Source: CAJGCS01 sp045589955 (GTDB lineage Bacteria > Bacillota_I > Bacilli_A > ML615J-28 > CAG-313). Taken from it: 47,737 nt of DNA. Below the pieces are notes generated by a model. The model was not told where the DNA came from and made no database searches. It saw only the letters and a list, made by a program, of their open reading frames with translations. Of this stretch, positions 1-8,340 are shown piece after piece. Position 1 is the first letter of the stretch; the number at the start of each line of letters is the position of its first letter. The position numbers and the translations under genes were made by a program. The stretch covers positions 1 through 47,737 of the forward strand of contig JAZNQD010000067.1 in NCBI GenBank assembly GCA_045589955.1. The letters are read 5' to 3'.

Positions 1-1
1 A

Positions 2-274
2 ATGACGACCATCATGAAATCTGATTATTACCCATTGCCAGAGATTTTTCCATGGATATCTACTTTGTTTGTAAGTGAAGATTACCGTGGCAACAGAATC
101 AGCGGAAAACTTATCGATTTTGCCAATCAATATGCCAAAAGCATTGGCTTCGATAAGACCTATATCCCAACAGAATTCATTGGGTTGTATGAAAAATATG
201 GCTATTGCTATGTAAAAGACATAGTAAACTACGGAAATGGAATTGACCGTTTGTATGTCAGAGAAATAAAATAG
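2..274 (+). CDS. GNAT-family N-acetyltransferase, 3' part only
   Basis: This is the C-terminal half of an acetyl-CoA-dependent N-acetyltransferase. The acyl-CoA binding motif A is visible as VSEDYRGNRISGKL, followed by the helix leading to the late LYEKYGY motif that GNAT proteins carry near their end. GNAT enzymes are usually 140-180 residues or longer, so the reading frame almost certainly begins upstream of the window and the ATG at position 2 is probably an internal Met. The base composition is a little richer in G+C than the downstream genes. The substrate cannot be told. A hairpin terminator follows at 343-370. Confidence 0.75.
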   Translation: MTTIMKSDYYPLPEIFPWISTLFVSEDYRGNRISGKLIDFANQYAKSIGFDKTYIPTEFIGLYEKYGYCYVKDIVNYGNGIDRLYVREIK

Positions 275-342
275 ACTATTCATTAAATTCCTATTTATAG
301 AGCAATAAAATTAATACACGAGGTGCAATAACACAACGAACA

Positions 343-370
343 AGGCCCGATTCTAATCAGGTCTTTCTTA
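343..370 (+). terminator. Hairpin terminator after the GNAT gene
   Basis: The arms AGGCCCGATT (343-352) and AATCAGGTCT (355-364) pair with one G-T and one mismatch, and are followed by a T-rich tail. It separates the acetyltransferase from the Fic promoter. Confidence 0.6.
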
Positions 371-439
371 ATACTTACATAATTTTTTATGAAACGTTAT
401 ATAATAATGTTAAGCCAATATAAAAATAACCTTAATTAA

Positions 440-481
440 TTGACTATTCCCTTATTTTGTGATATAATTTAAGGGAATAGT
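440..481 (+). promoter_or_regulatory. Fic promoter enclosed by a 12-bp perfect inverted repeat
   Basis: A near-consensus promoter is present: -35 TTGACT (440-445), 17-bp spacer, -10 TATAAT (463-468). The perfect inverted repeat ACTATTCCCTTA (443-454) / TAAGGGAATAGT (470-481) overlaps the -35 box and brackets the -10 box. Such a site would allow a dimeric regulator to block RNA polymerase. The Fic protein itself ends in a winged-helix-like domain, so autoregulation is a reasonable inference. Confidence 0.75.
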
Positions 482-496
482 TTGGAGGTTAAGCTT

Positions 497-1543
497 ATGA
501 GAACTTTTAATTACTCTAAAATTAAAGATGAAAAATGGGATTCTGAAATACTTTCTTTAATTGCTGCAATATATAAAGAAGCAGGAAAACAAGAAATGTA
601 TTTAAAACAAAGACCTGAACAATTAGAAAAACTTGTTGAAATAGCTAAAATCCAAAGTACTGAAGCATCAAATGCAATTGAAGGTATTGTAACTACTAAT
701 ACAAGAATAAAACAACTAGTTACTGAAAAGACAACTCCAAAGAACAGAAATGAACAAGAAATAGCAGGATATAGAGATGTACTAAATATTATTCATGAAA
801 GTTTCGATACAATCCCTATTATAAAGAATTATATTTTACAACTACATAAAATATTATATAGTCATATGAATAACCCTATTGCAGGAAAAACTAAAACTGT
901 TCAAAACTATATTAGTACTACATATCCAGATGGACATGTAGAAACTTTATTTACACCACTTAATCCTACTGATACACCTATTGTACTGGAGAATATTTGC
1001 AATGAATATAACAGAATAATTGGAAATATGGAAGTAGAGCCGTTAATTGCTATTCCAACATTTATTCATGATTTTTTGTGTATTCATCCATTTAATGATG
1101 GAAATGGCAGAATGAGTAGATTACTTACAACATTATTATTATATAGATGTGGATTTTATGTTGGTAAGTATATTTCACTAGAAGCAAAAATTGCAAAAAA
1201 TAAAGATCTATACTATTCTTCATTAAATGATTCACAACATAATTGGCATGATGGTAATGATAATAAAGTTCCATTTATTAAATATATATTAGGAACTGTT
1301 CTTTCCGCATATAAAGATTTTGAAGAAAGATTTAATTTAATTGAGACAAAAAAATCTGCGTTGGAGATAGTAAGAGAAGCAACTTATATTAAAATTGGTA
1401 AATTTACAAAACAAGATATTAAGGAGCTTTGCCCATCTTTAAGCATTAGTTCAATTGAGGGAGCTCTACGAAAACTTATTGTTCTAGGTGAAATCAATAG
1501 AGTAGGTAATGGAAAAAATATTTGTTATTATAGAGTTAAGTAA
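497..1543 (+). CDS. Fic/DOC family AMP-transferase, class II, with C-terminal winged helix
   Basis: Fic enzymes transfer AMP (sometimes other nucleotide parts) from ATP to hydroxyl side chains of target proteins. The catalytic signature HPFNDGNGRMSR starts at His197. An inhibitory-helix motif of the (S/T)xxxE(G/N) type lies before it at Ser58-Gly63 (SNAIEG), which places this in class II, where the same chain auto-inhibits. The N-terminal part matches the Fic_N layout. The last 60 residues look like a winged helix-turn-helix. I chose ATG 497, 9 nt after GGAGG at 484-488, over the TTG at 482 that overlaps the RBS. The 348-residue length is typical of Fic_N-Fic-wHTH proteins. It is a single-gene unit with its own promoter and terminator. 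There is no separate antitoxin gene, as expected for class II. Confidence 0.92.
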   Translation: MRTFNYSKIKDEKWDSEILSLIAAIYKEAGKQEMYLKQRPEQLEKLVEIAKIQSTEASNAIEGIVTTNTRIKQLVTEKTTPKNRNEQEIAGYRDVLNIIHESFDTIPIIKNYILQLHKILYSHMNNPIAGKTKTVQNYISTTYPDGHVETLFTPLNPTDTPIVLENICNEYNRIIGNMEVEPLIAIPTFIHDFLCIHPFNDGNGRMSRLLTTLLLYRCGFYVGKYISLEAKIAKNKDLYYSSLNDSQHNWHDGNDNKVPFIKYILGTVLSAYKDFEERFNLIETKKSALEIVREATYIKIGKFTKQDIKELCPSLSISSIEGALRKLIVLGEINRVGNGKNICYYRVK

Positions 1544-1561
1544 ATATTATATAAAAATTAT

Positions 1562-1596
1562 AGGATCTAGTGATAATTTTGCTAGTTCCTTTTTTT
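1562..1596 (+). terminator. Hairpin terminator after fic
   Basis: The arms AGGATCTAG (1562-1570) and CTAGTTCCT (1582-1590) pair with one mismatch and are followed by a run of Ts. Confidence 0.7.
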
Positions 1597-1630
1597 ACCT
1601 GTTTATGAAACTTTTAGATTTAAATACTTT

Positions 1631-1715
1631 AGGAGACTGACCACGGATTTGAACCATTAACTTATGGGGCTGAATCTTAAGTTCTGATGGGACTCGAACC
1701 TATTAGAGATTGATG
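1631..1715 (-). other. tRNA-like remnants on the minus strand
   Basis: On the minus strand two T-arm-like stretches occur about 40 nt apart: GGTTCGAGTCC (about 1690-1700) and GGTTCAAATCC (about 1645-1655). The second is followed by sequence resembling an acceptor strand ending TCTCC. The distance is too short for two full tRNAs and I cannot build a complete cloverleaf. They may be decayed tRNA 3' ends or scars of a past integration. A chance resemblance is possible. Confidence 0.25.
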
Positions 1716-1763
1716 ATTTGACTTGCTATATTTAATATTGTTTAAAATTAATTATATAATCAT

Positions 1764-1820
1764 TTGAATTAAACAAAAAAATTATGTATAATAAATTCAG
1801 ATTACGAATTTGAGTTCAAA
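1764..1820 (+). promoter_or_regulatory. Promoter and possible operator of the first TetR cassette
   Basis: The -35 TTGAAT (1764-1769), 17-bp spacer and -10 TATAAT (1787-1792) form a good promoter. Downstream lie two short dyads, AAATTC/GAATTT (1793-1798, 1806-1811) and TTTGA-GT-TCAAA (1809-1820). They are much weaker than the palindrome in front of the paralogous regulator at 39532. Confidence 0.6.
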
Positions 1821-1838
1821 ATAATAAGGAGAGATAAT

Positions 1839-2516
1839 ATGGCAAGACCTTTGAAAAGAGAAAGAGGAATATCTAGGACTTTAGTACTACATTCCGCAAT
1901 CAAAATGTTTATGGAAAAAGGATATTCAAATACTAAGATATATGATATATCAAATGAATGTGGAGTAACATATAATGAAATATATCGTATGTTTGTTGAT
2001 AAAGAAACACTACTTAGTCATTTAGTGGATTTAGTAATTGAGCATCAATTCGAGTTTGCTGATGAGTTTTTAAAAGATAAAACTGAAGATAAATTATTTA
2101 AATACGCTTTTGAATCAGTTTTACAACTATATATTGCTGAATCAAAAGAACATATTAGAGAAATGTATTCAGTAAGCTATTCAATGCCAATTACTACTCA
2201 TAAGATATATGATTTTATTACAAAAAAATTAGAAGATACATTTAAAGATTATTTACCAGAATTTAATACAAAAGAATTCTATGAGCTTGAAATGGCATCT
2301 GCCGGTATTATGAGAGGTTATATTATAAATCCTTGTACAATGTATTTTACAATGGATAGAAAAGTAGAAAGATTCTTACAAACATCACTTAGAATATATA
2401 AGGTTCCTGAAGAAAAGATTGGTGATGTAATAAATTTTATCAAAAAATTTGATATGGAAAACTTAGCTCAAAAAGTATTAGATACTTTATATGAATATAT
2501 TATTAATAGAACTTAG
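1839..2516 (+). CDS. TetR-family transcriptional regulator (paralogue of the one at 39532)
   Basis: This is a 225-residue TetR-type repressor. The N-terminal helix-turn-helix runs over about residues 10-57 (segments LVLHSAIKMF, KIYDISNECGV, YNEIYRMF), followed by an all-helical ligand/dimer domain. It is the same length as, and clearly homologous to, the regulator at 39532-40209; both begin MARP and share VDLVIEHQFE, ESVLQLYI and AGIMRG. The start ATG has AAGGAGAG 8-9 nt upstream. The gene ends 12 nt before a lipoprotein gene, with GGAGG between, so the two are co-transcribed and the regulator probably controls its neighbour. The ligand is unknown. Confidence 0.88.
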   Translation: MARPLKRERGISRTLVLHSAIKMFMEKGYSNTKIYDISNECGVTYNEIYRMFVDKETLLSHLVDLVIEHQFEFADEFLKDKTEDKLFKYAFESVLQLYIAESKEHIREMYSVSYSMPITTHKIYDFITKKLEDTFKDYLPEFNTKEFYELEMASAGIMRGYIINPCTMYFTMDRKVERFLQTSLRIYKVPEEKIGDVINFIKKFDMENLAQKVLDTLYEYIINRT

Positions 2517-2528
2517 GAGGACGTTTAA

Positions 2529-4331
2529 ATGAAAAGAATATTTTATGTAATTGCATTATTTGGTATGTTAATAGGAATATCAGCTTGTAAAACTGAGCAC
2601 AAACATAATATTGTTAGTTATGAAGCAAAAGAACCTACTTGTACTGAAAGCGGTCATAAAGCATATGAAGAATGTACTAAATGTGATTATACTACATATG
2701 AAAAAATTAATGCTTTAGGACATAACTTAATACATTATAATCTTGTTGAACCAACATGTGAAGTGATAGGTAAAAAAGAACATTGGTATTGCCCTAACTG
2801 TGAAACATATTTTATCGATGAAGAAGGGAAAAATACATTTGCTTATAAAGATTTAATAATAGATCAAATAGAGCACATTGATAAAAATAATGATTACTTA
2901 TGTGATTATGACTGTGGTGAAGTATTTCTTGCTAAAGAAACATTACAAAAAATAATTGAAGACACATTAGCATCTACAAAGGTAATGGTAAATGAATGGC
3001 ATACACCTTCTGATACAAATACATCTTATTATTTTGATAATAATTTACTATATATAAATGTTGATGAAGGGAATCTTGAAAAATATTATTATAATGAAGA
3101 AGATACAACATATCTTTTAATTAAAAATAATACATGGACAAGAGAAATAGCAACAGAGAAAATAAATTTCATTATTTCATACTTGTTTGAAGGTGTATTT
3201 AATTTAGAAATTGCTAGTGATATTGAAGGTGAGCTATGTGGACATGGTCCTATGGAAGGAAGAACTATATTTTATTATAATAATTCTTTAGGAACAAAAG
3301 TTGCCGTTTCATTAAATGAAGATAATACATTAATTAATGGAATGTACATTTATGATGAAAATGGAAATTACATATATTCATATGAATTTATATATGGAGA
3401 AAACGAAGCTCTTATTAATGGATTAGACAGCGCAAAAGACAAATTATATACATATAATTACATTGAAGCGACAAATACATATTTAGTTGATTCATCTCAA
3501 GGAATTATCGATGCAATTGGAAGAGCTGAAACTACTAGTGTAGTAGATAACCCGGCAATAATCAAATTATTAAATGATATCGAAGTTGAAGTAGTACTAA
3601 GTGAATTTGGTGATGCGATGTTTGGAATTTTAATTAATTCGGGAGTTATTAATATTGACTTAAATGGATATCAACTATCTGCGACTAATGATCCTTTCTC
3701 AGTGATTCAAATTGGGTATGAATGGGGAGAAACTTGTGATGCAGTTGTGACAATTGAAGATAACTCAGTTAATCAAACTGGTAAAATAATTGCATCACTT
3801 GGTGGAATAAAAAATAATGGTGGAACATTAATATTCAACAGTGGAACAATTGAAGTTAATAATACAAAAGAGTTGTATGCTGGAATAGGAATTGAGTCTT
3901 TCTTAGGGTCAGTAACAATGAACGGCGGAACAATTAATGTGTCAAGTATAAGTGAATATTATTTATCAGCTGGGATCTATGAAGATGGTCCTGGTGGAAC
4001 TTTTACAATGAATGGTGGCCATCTTAAGGTTAACTCTCCGTTTGCAGAGGGACTACATTTAAGAGGAACATCATCCATTAATTATGGAATAATAGAGAGT
4101 AGTACGTATCATATTAGTGGAGACAAATCAGACACTAAAATTTATCTAGGTACTAATGCAGAAGGAATAGGTGCTACATTTGTTGGTGGAATTAATAGTT
4201 TTTCCACTTTAAATTCTTTATTATCTGAAGGTGTAGGCTATTATGATGCTAATGGTAATTTAATTGAAGTTGCCGACGATGTAACAGAAATTTTAGATAA
4301 AGGTGACATTACCATTAAAAGAATTAACTAA
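2529..4331 (+). CDS. Surface lipoprotein with Cys-knuckle repeats and a beta-helix
   Basis: A signal peptide ends in a lipobox (GISAC, Cys about residue 20), so the mature protein should be lipid-anchored outside the membrane. Next come two repeats of a motif common in gut Firmicutes surface proteins, of the form EPTCTESGHKAYEECTKC and EPTCEVIGKKEHWYCPNC, with CxxC pairs. The middle (about 130-320) is unassigned. Residues from about 370 onward show repeated turns such as GGTLIFNSGTIEV, GSVTMNGGTINV and GGTFTMNGGHLKV, typical of a right-handed beta-helix. It is the target gene of the TetR cassette and is followed by a terminator at 4353-4386. An adhesive or carbohydrate-related role is only a guess. 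Confidence 0.8.
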   Translation: MKRIFYVIALFGMLIGISACKTEHKHNIVSYEAKEPTCTESGHKAYEECTKCDYTTYEKINALGHNLIHYNLVEPTCEVIGKKEHWYCPNCETYFIDEEGKNTFAYKDLIIDQIEHIDKNNDYLCDYDCGEVFLAKETLQKIIEDTLASTKVMVNEWHTPSDTNTSYYFDNNLLYINVDEGNLEKYYYNEEDTTYLLIKNNTWTREIATEKINFIISYLFEGVFNLEIASDIEGELCGHGPMEGRTIFYYNNSLGTKVAVSLNEDNTLINGMYIYDENGNYIYSYEFIYGENEALINGLDSAKDKLYTYNYIEATNTYLVDSSQGIIDAIGRAETTSVVDNPAIIKLLNDIEVEVVLSEFGDAMFGILINSGVINIDLNGYQLSATNDPFSVIQIGYEWGETCDAVVTIEDNSVNQTGKIIASLGGIKNNGGTLIFNSGTIEVNNTKELYAGIGIESFLGSVTMNGGTINVSSISEYYLSAGIYEDGPGGTFTMNGGHLKVNSPFAEGLHLRGTSSINYGIIESSTYHISGDKSDTKIYLGTNAEGIGATFVGGINSFSTLNSLLSEGVGYYDANGNLIEVADDVTEILDKGDITIKRIN

Positions 4332-4352
4332 TTAAATAAAAATAAAATTAAA

Positions 4353-4386
4353 CCCCTCAATCCTTTATTTGGAAAGAGGGGCTTTT
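4353..4386 (+). terminator. Terminator after the lipoprotein gene
   Basis: The stem CCCCTC (4353-4358) / GAGGGG (4376-4381) is followed by CTTTTCTTTT. Confidence 0.8.
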
Positions 4387-4398
4387 CTTTTAATTTAC

Positions 4399-4429
4399 TT
4401 GAAAATAATTCCTTTTTGCGTGATATACT
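4399..4429 (+). promoter_or_regulatory. Promoter of the 4505-6311 gene pair
   Basis: TTGAAA (4399-4404) and an extended -10 TGaTATACT (TATACT 4424-4429), with a long 19-bp spacer. Confidence 0.5.
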
Positions 4430-4504
4430 GCTTAAGTCGTAAATATTTTATAGATTTATAGCAAACGAAAAGAAGAAAAATAGATGTCGTAGGAGTTGGG
4501 CATT

Positions 4505-4726
4505 TTGAAATTTATAGGTTTCTTTAATAGAGGAACTATTTTTATTTATGTATGGTATGCATACATGTTTTACTTAGTTTACTTGTTTAGAGGTTATGAA
4601 CGAGATATTTTGTATTTAGTGATGTTCATACAATTGATGAATGGTGTTGCAATTAAATCTTTACTAGAAAATGATCTAGAAGTAATAGATGGAAAAGTTG
4701 TCGATAATATTGGTTTGTTAAATTAA
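4505..4726 (+). CDS. Small membrane protein of unknown function
   Basis: A 73-residue protein with two hydrophobic segments (about residues 9-30 and 37-52). I do not recognise a family. TTG 4505 is preferred as start because AGGAG (4491-4495) lies 9 nt before it; the upstream TTG at 4496 touches the RBS. The stop is followed after about 19 nt by the next gene, and both probably share one transcript. Nothing in the sequence ties it to NAD metabolism apart from that adjacency. Confidence 0.6.
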   Translation: MKFIGFFNRGTIFIYVWYAYMFYLVYLFRGYERDILYLVMFIQLMNGVAIKSLLENDLEVIDGKVVDNIGLLN

Positions 4727-4745
4727 TAAAAAAGGAGTGATAAAT

Positions 4746-6311
4746 TTGAAGAAAAAAATAGTTGTATTGTGTGGATCTTTAAATCCAATTACTAAAGCTC
4801 ATCGAATGATTTTAGAAAATGCAATTTTAAAAGTTGGTGCTGAATTTGGTTTGTTTTTGTTAGTTCCTGATGTATACTTAAATAAGAAAATAGCTCTTAA
4901 AAAACAAGAAGATGTCCTTTTTGTTCTATCTGAAGATGTTCGTAAACAAATGGTCGATTCTTTAAACAGTGAATTTCCTAAGATTCGTTATGGGGGAATC
5001 GAACTTGGTGGTGAAAATCCAGCCACTGTAAAAACATTGATGAAAATCCAAAGAACATACCCCGATTATGAACTTTACTTTTCAATTGGTGCCGATAAGT
5101 TACGTGGTATTTCTCACTGGCGTGATTTCGATAAAATCTTTAATACTATAAATTTGATTGTTTATCCTAGAGTCGGATATGATATTGATAAAATTATTAA
5201 TAATAGTGATGAATTATTAAAAATGAAAAATCGCATAACTATTTTAGATGACCTTGCTCAGGCAAAGGGCATTAGTTCAAGTGAAATTAGAACTCGCTTC
5301 TTTAATAGTGAGGACTATAAAGACCTAATGGATGAAGGCCCTTATCAAATCTTTAAACAGTTTAAACCTGATGATTTTCATAAAATCAGTGATGAGGATC
5401 AAATCGAGTACGAATTACTTTACGGTGGTCGTTTTAAGAGAAACAATGCATGTAAGTTGGTTTGTAAGTTAAATACGAAACTTTTTAACAATTGGGATGA
5501 AAAGTTGTTAGGTAATAGAAACCTAAAACTTGATGGTACCAAAGTATATAAAGATGAGTTTAAAACCGATTTTAAATTTAACTACCAAACTGCATTTGGT
5601 TGTTATAATGAAGATTGTATTGACACAGCTGAAAGATTGATCAAAGAAGGTTATAATCCAGCTATCTTAAATCTTGCCTCAAATGTTCGTCCTTGTGGTG
5701 GCTATGATGATGGAACACTTGCCCAAGAAGAAAGTTTATGTTATTCTTCGACACTTTCTCAATCACTATATCAATTTGGTAGTCTAAGACGAAAAGTCGT
5801 TAGAGACGCGAATGTTAATAACTATCCGGGTGTTTATCCTCTTGATATTAACTTTGGTGGAATCTACTCACCAGATGTTACATTTTTTAGAAACAATATT
5901 AGTAAAAAATTTACAATTCGTGATGAAGTATTTAGCTGTCCTGTAATTACTGTTGCCTCACTTTCTAATCGCGAGAAGAACAAGTATACTAATAATGAAC
6001 GTTTCTATTTTAATAATGATGGAAGTTTAACTAGTGAGGGTAAAGACATTGAATATAATAAAATAAGAACAATCTTTAGGATTGCTCTTGAAAATGGTCA
6101 TGATTCAATTGTTCTTGGTGCCTTTGGTTGTGGTGTTTATAACTTGATTCCTGGTGAAGTTGCTAAAATGTTTTGGGATACTTTAGAAGAACCCGAGTTC
6201 AAGAATAACTTCAAAAAGGTTGTCTTTGCCATTTATGAACGTCCAAGACGAAACATGGTCATTGGTGAAAATGGAAAGTTTAAACCATATTATGATTTAT
6301 TTAACAAATAA
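4746..6311 (+). CDS. NMN/NaMN adenylyltransferase-like domain fused to a microbial PARG domain
   Basis: This is a two-domain protein of 521 residues. Residues 1-200 look like the nucleotidyltransferase fold that makes NAD or its deamido form: the ATP-binding signature GSLNPITKAH (10-19) stands where NadD has (H/T)xGH, and ISSSEIRTRF (about 176) matches the ISSTxIR motif. Residues from about 225 on match the microbial poly(ADP-ribose) glycohydrolase family (DUF2263/TIGR02452): a GG loop at 318-319, QEE at 327-329 and the late GAFGCGVYN motif. The first Gly of the usual GGG is Cys317. The NADase-product link suggests joint handling of NAD and ADP-ribose. TTG 4746 is chosen as start, 8 nt after GGAG; the GTG at 4737 overlaps the RBS. 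A terminator follows. Confidence 0.82.
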   Translation: MKKKIVVLCGSLNPITKAHRMILENAILKVGAEFGLFLLVPDVYLNKKIALKKQEDVLFVLSEDVRKQMVDSLNSEFPKIRYGGIELGGENPATVKTLMKIQRTYPDYELYFSIGADKLRGISHWRDFDKIFNTINLIVYPRVGYDIDKIINNSDELLKMKNRITILDDLAQAKGISSSEIRTRFFNSEDYKDLMDEGPYQIFKQFKPDDFHKISDEDQIEYELLYGGRFKRNNACKLVCKLNTKLFNNWDEKLLGNRNLKLDGTKVYKDEFKTDFKFNYQTAFGCYNEDCIDTAERLIKEGYNPAILNLASNVRPCGGYDDGTLAQEESLCYSSTLSQSLYQFGSLRRKVVRDANVNNYPGVYPLDINFGGIYSPDVTFFRNNISKKFTIRDEVFSCPVITVASLSNREKNKYTNNERFYFNNDGSLTSEGKDIEYNKIRTIFRIALENGHDSIVLGAFGCGVYNLIPGEVAKMFWDTLEEPEFKNNFKKVVFAIYERPRRNMVIGENGKFKPYYDLFNK

Positions 6312-6328
6312 CATAACTAATAAATTAA

Positions 6329-6360
6329 AGATCCTCCGAATAGGGGGATCTATCTTTTTT
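6329..6360 (+). terminator. Terminator after the NMNAT-PARG gene
   Basis: AGATCCTCC (6329-6337) pairs with GGGGGATCT (6343-6351, one G-T) and is followed by ATCTTTTTT. Confidence 0.85.
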
Positions 6361-6409
6361 ATATAGTAAAGGGGTGGTATTAAAGACATAATCCTTCTTA
6401 TAAATCTGC

Positions 6410-6438
6410 TTGACTTTTTGACCTAAGAATTGTATAAT
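6410..6438 (+). promoter_or_regulatory. Promoter of the flavodiiron gene
   Basis: TTGACT (6410-6415), 17-bp spacer, TATAAT (6433-6438). No clear operator is seen. Confidence 0.8.
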
Positions 6439-6493
6439 AATAAAGTAATATATTTATAATATAAGTAGAAAAATGATATGGAAGGATTAAATT

Positions 6494-8290
6494 ATGTTTA
6501 TTACTAAAGACATTAAATATGTTGGTGTTAATGACCACAAAATAGATTTATTTGAAGGACAATATGTCGTACCTAATGGTATTTCTTATAATTCATATGT
6601 TATTCTTGATGAAAAAGTTGCAGTAATGGATACTGTTGATGCTAATTTTACGCATGAATGGCTAGACAATATTCAAAATGTTTTAAATGGTAGAACTCCA
6701 GATTATCTTGTTGTTCATCACATGGAACCAGACCATAGCGCAAATATTTGTAATTTTATGAAAACATACCCTAATGCTTTAATTGTTTCATCAATGAAAG
6801 CATTTAATATGATGACAAACTTCTTTGGTACTGCTTTTGAAGATCGTCGTGTTGTTGTTAATGAAGGAGATACTCTTTCTTTAGGAAAACACGTACTTAC
6901 ATTTGTTGCAGCACCGATGGTTCACTGGCCTGAAGTTATGGTTTCTTATGATAGCTTAGATAAAGTATTATTCTCAGCTGATGGATTTGGAAAATTTGGT
7001 GCTTTAGATGTTGAAGAAGATTGGGCGTGTGAGGCAAGAAGATACTATATTGGCATTGTTGGCAAATATGGGGTACAAGTTCAATCATTACTTAAAAAAG
7101 CAAGTACTCTAGATATTCAAATTATTTGTCCTTTACACGGACCGGTATTAACTGAAAACTTAGGCTATTATCTTGGTTTATACAATACTTGGTCAAGTTA
7201 TCAACCTGAAGAAGAAGGCATCTTGATTTGTTATACTTCTGTATATGGTAATACAAAAAAAGCTGTCTTAGAACTTGAAGAAAAATTAAAAGCAAATGGT
7301 GCTCCTAAAGTTGTAGTAAATGATCTTGCAAGATGTGATATGGCTGAAGCTGTTGAAGATGCATTTAGATATAGTAAATTAGTTCTAGCAACAACAACTT
7401 ATAATGCGGATATCTTCCCATTTATGAGAGAATTCATCAATCATTTAACAGAACGTAACTATCAAAATCGTACTGTTGCTTTTATTGAAAATGGTAGTTG
7501 GGGACCAGTTGCAACAAAAGTAATGAAAGAAATGTTTGCAAAATCAAAGAACTTAACATTTGCAGAAAACAATGTTCGTATTTTATCAGCTCTTAATGAC
7601 GAATCAACAAATCAATTAAATGCTTTAGTTAATGAACTTTGTCAAGAATACTTAGCAATGCAAAGTGAAACTGCTAATAAAAATGACTTAAATGCTTTAT
7701 TTAATATTGGCTATGGCTTATATGTTGTAACATCAAATGATGGTAAAAAAGACAATGGTTTAATTGTTAATACAGTTACGCAAGTTACAAATACACCTAA
7801 TAGAATTGCGGTAACAATCAACAAAGAAAACTATTCTCATCATGTAATCAAACAAACAAAAATGATGAATATCAACTGCTTATCTGTTGATGCACCATTT
7901 AGTGTATTTGAGACATTTGGATTCCAAAGTGGTAGAAATGTTGATAAGTTTGCTGATTGTACTCCGCTTCGTTCAGACAACGGGTTAGTATTCTTACCTA
8001 GATATATTAATTCATTTATGTCATTAAAGGTTGAACAATATGTTGATTTAGATACACATGGTATGTTTATTTGTTCAATCACTGAATCAAGAGTAATAAA
8101 TAATACTGAATCAATGTCTTATGCATATTATCATAGCAATGTTAAACCTAAACCACAAACTAGTGGTAAAAAAGGTTATGTTTGTACTGTATGTGGTTGG
8201 GTTTATGAAGGCGATGAATTACCTGCAGATTTAGTTTGTCCTTTATGCAAACATGGTGCAAGTGATTTTGTCGAAATAGAGGAAGACTAA
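6494..8290 (+). CDS. Flavodiiron protein with flavin-reductase and rubredoxin domains (flavorubredoxin type)
   Basis: A cytosolic O2- and/or NO-reducing enzyme used by anaerobes for oxygen or nitrosative stress. Four domains are visible in order. First, a metallo-beta-lactamase-like diiron domain with the ligand run HHMEPDH (His75-His81) and later ligands in VHWPEV, FSADGFG and PLHGP. Second, a flavodoxin domain binding FMN (about 250-390, YTSVYGNTKKA). Third, a flavin-reductase-like domain (about 395-550). Fourth, a C-terminal rubredoxin with Cys564, Cys567, Cys582 and Cys585. At 598 residues it carries its own electron-transfer chain from reductase to diiron site. It is monocistronic, with its own promoter and terminator. 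Confidence 0.95.
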   Translation: MFITKDIKYVGVNDHKIDLFEGQYVVPNGISYNSYVILDEKVAVMDTVDANFTHEWLDNIQNVLNGRTPDYLVVHHMEPDHSANICNFMKTYPNALIVSSMKAFNMMTNFFGTAFEDRRVVVNEGDTLSLGKHVLTFVAAPMVHWPEVMVSYDSLDKVLFSADGFGKFGALDVEEDWACEARRYYIGIVGKYGVQVQSLLKKASTLDIQIICPLHGPVLTENLGYYLGLYNTWSSYQPEEEGILICYTSVYGNTKKAVLELEEKLKANGAPKVVVNDLARCDMAEAVEDAFRYSKLVLATTTYNADIFPFMREFINHLTERNYQNRTVAFIENGSWGPVATKVMKEMFAKSKNLTFAENNVRILSALNDESTNQLNALVNELCQEYLAMQSETANKNDLNALFNIGYGLYVVTSNDGKKDNGLIVNTVTQVTNTPNRIAVTINKENYSHHVIKQTKMMNINCLSVDAPFSVFETFGFQSGRNVDKFADCTPLRSDNGLVFLPRYINSFMSLKVEQYVDLDTHGMFICSITESRVINNTESMSYAYYHSNVKPKPQTSGKKGYVCTVCGWVYEGDELPADLVCPLCKHGASDFVEIEED

Positions 8291-8293
8291 AAT

Positions 8294-8324
8294 AAAAAAA
8301 GTGTAGGGAAACCTCACTTTTTTT
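8294..8324 (+). terminator. Terminator after the flavodiiron gene
   Basis: A-rich arm with GTGTAGG, GAAA loop, then CCTCAC and a T run. The A tract on the left could let it work on both strands. Confidence 0.8.
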
Positions 8325-8340
8325 AAAGGAAGAGGTTTTT

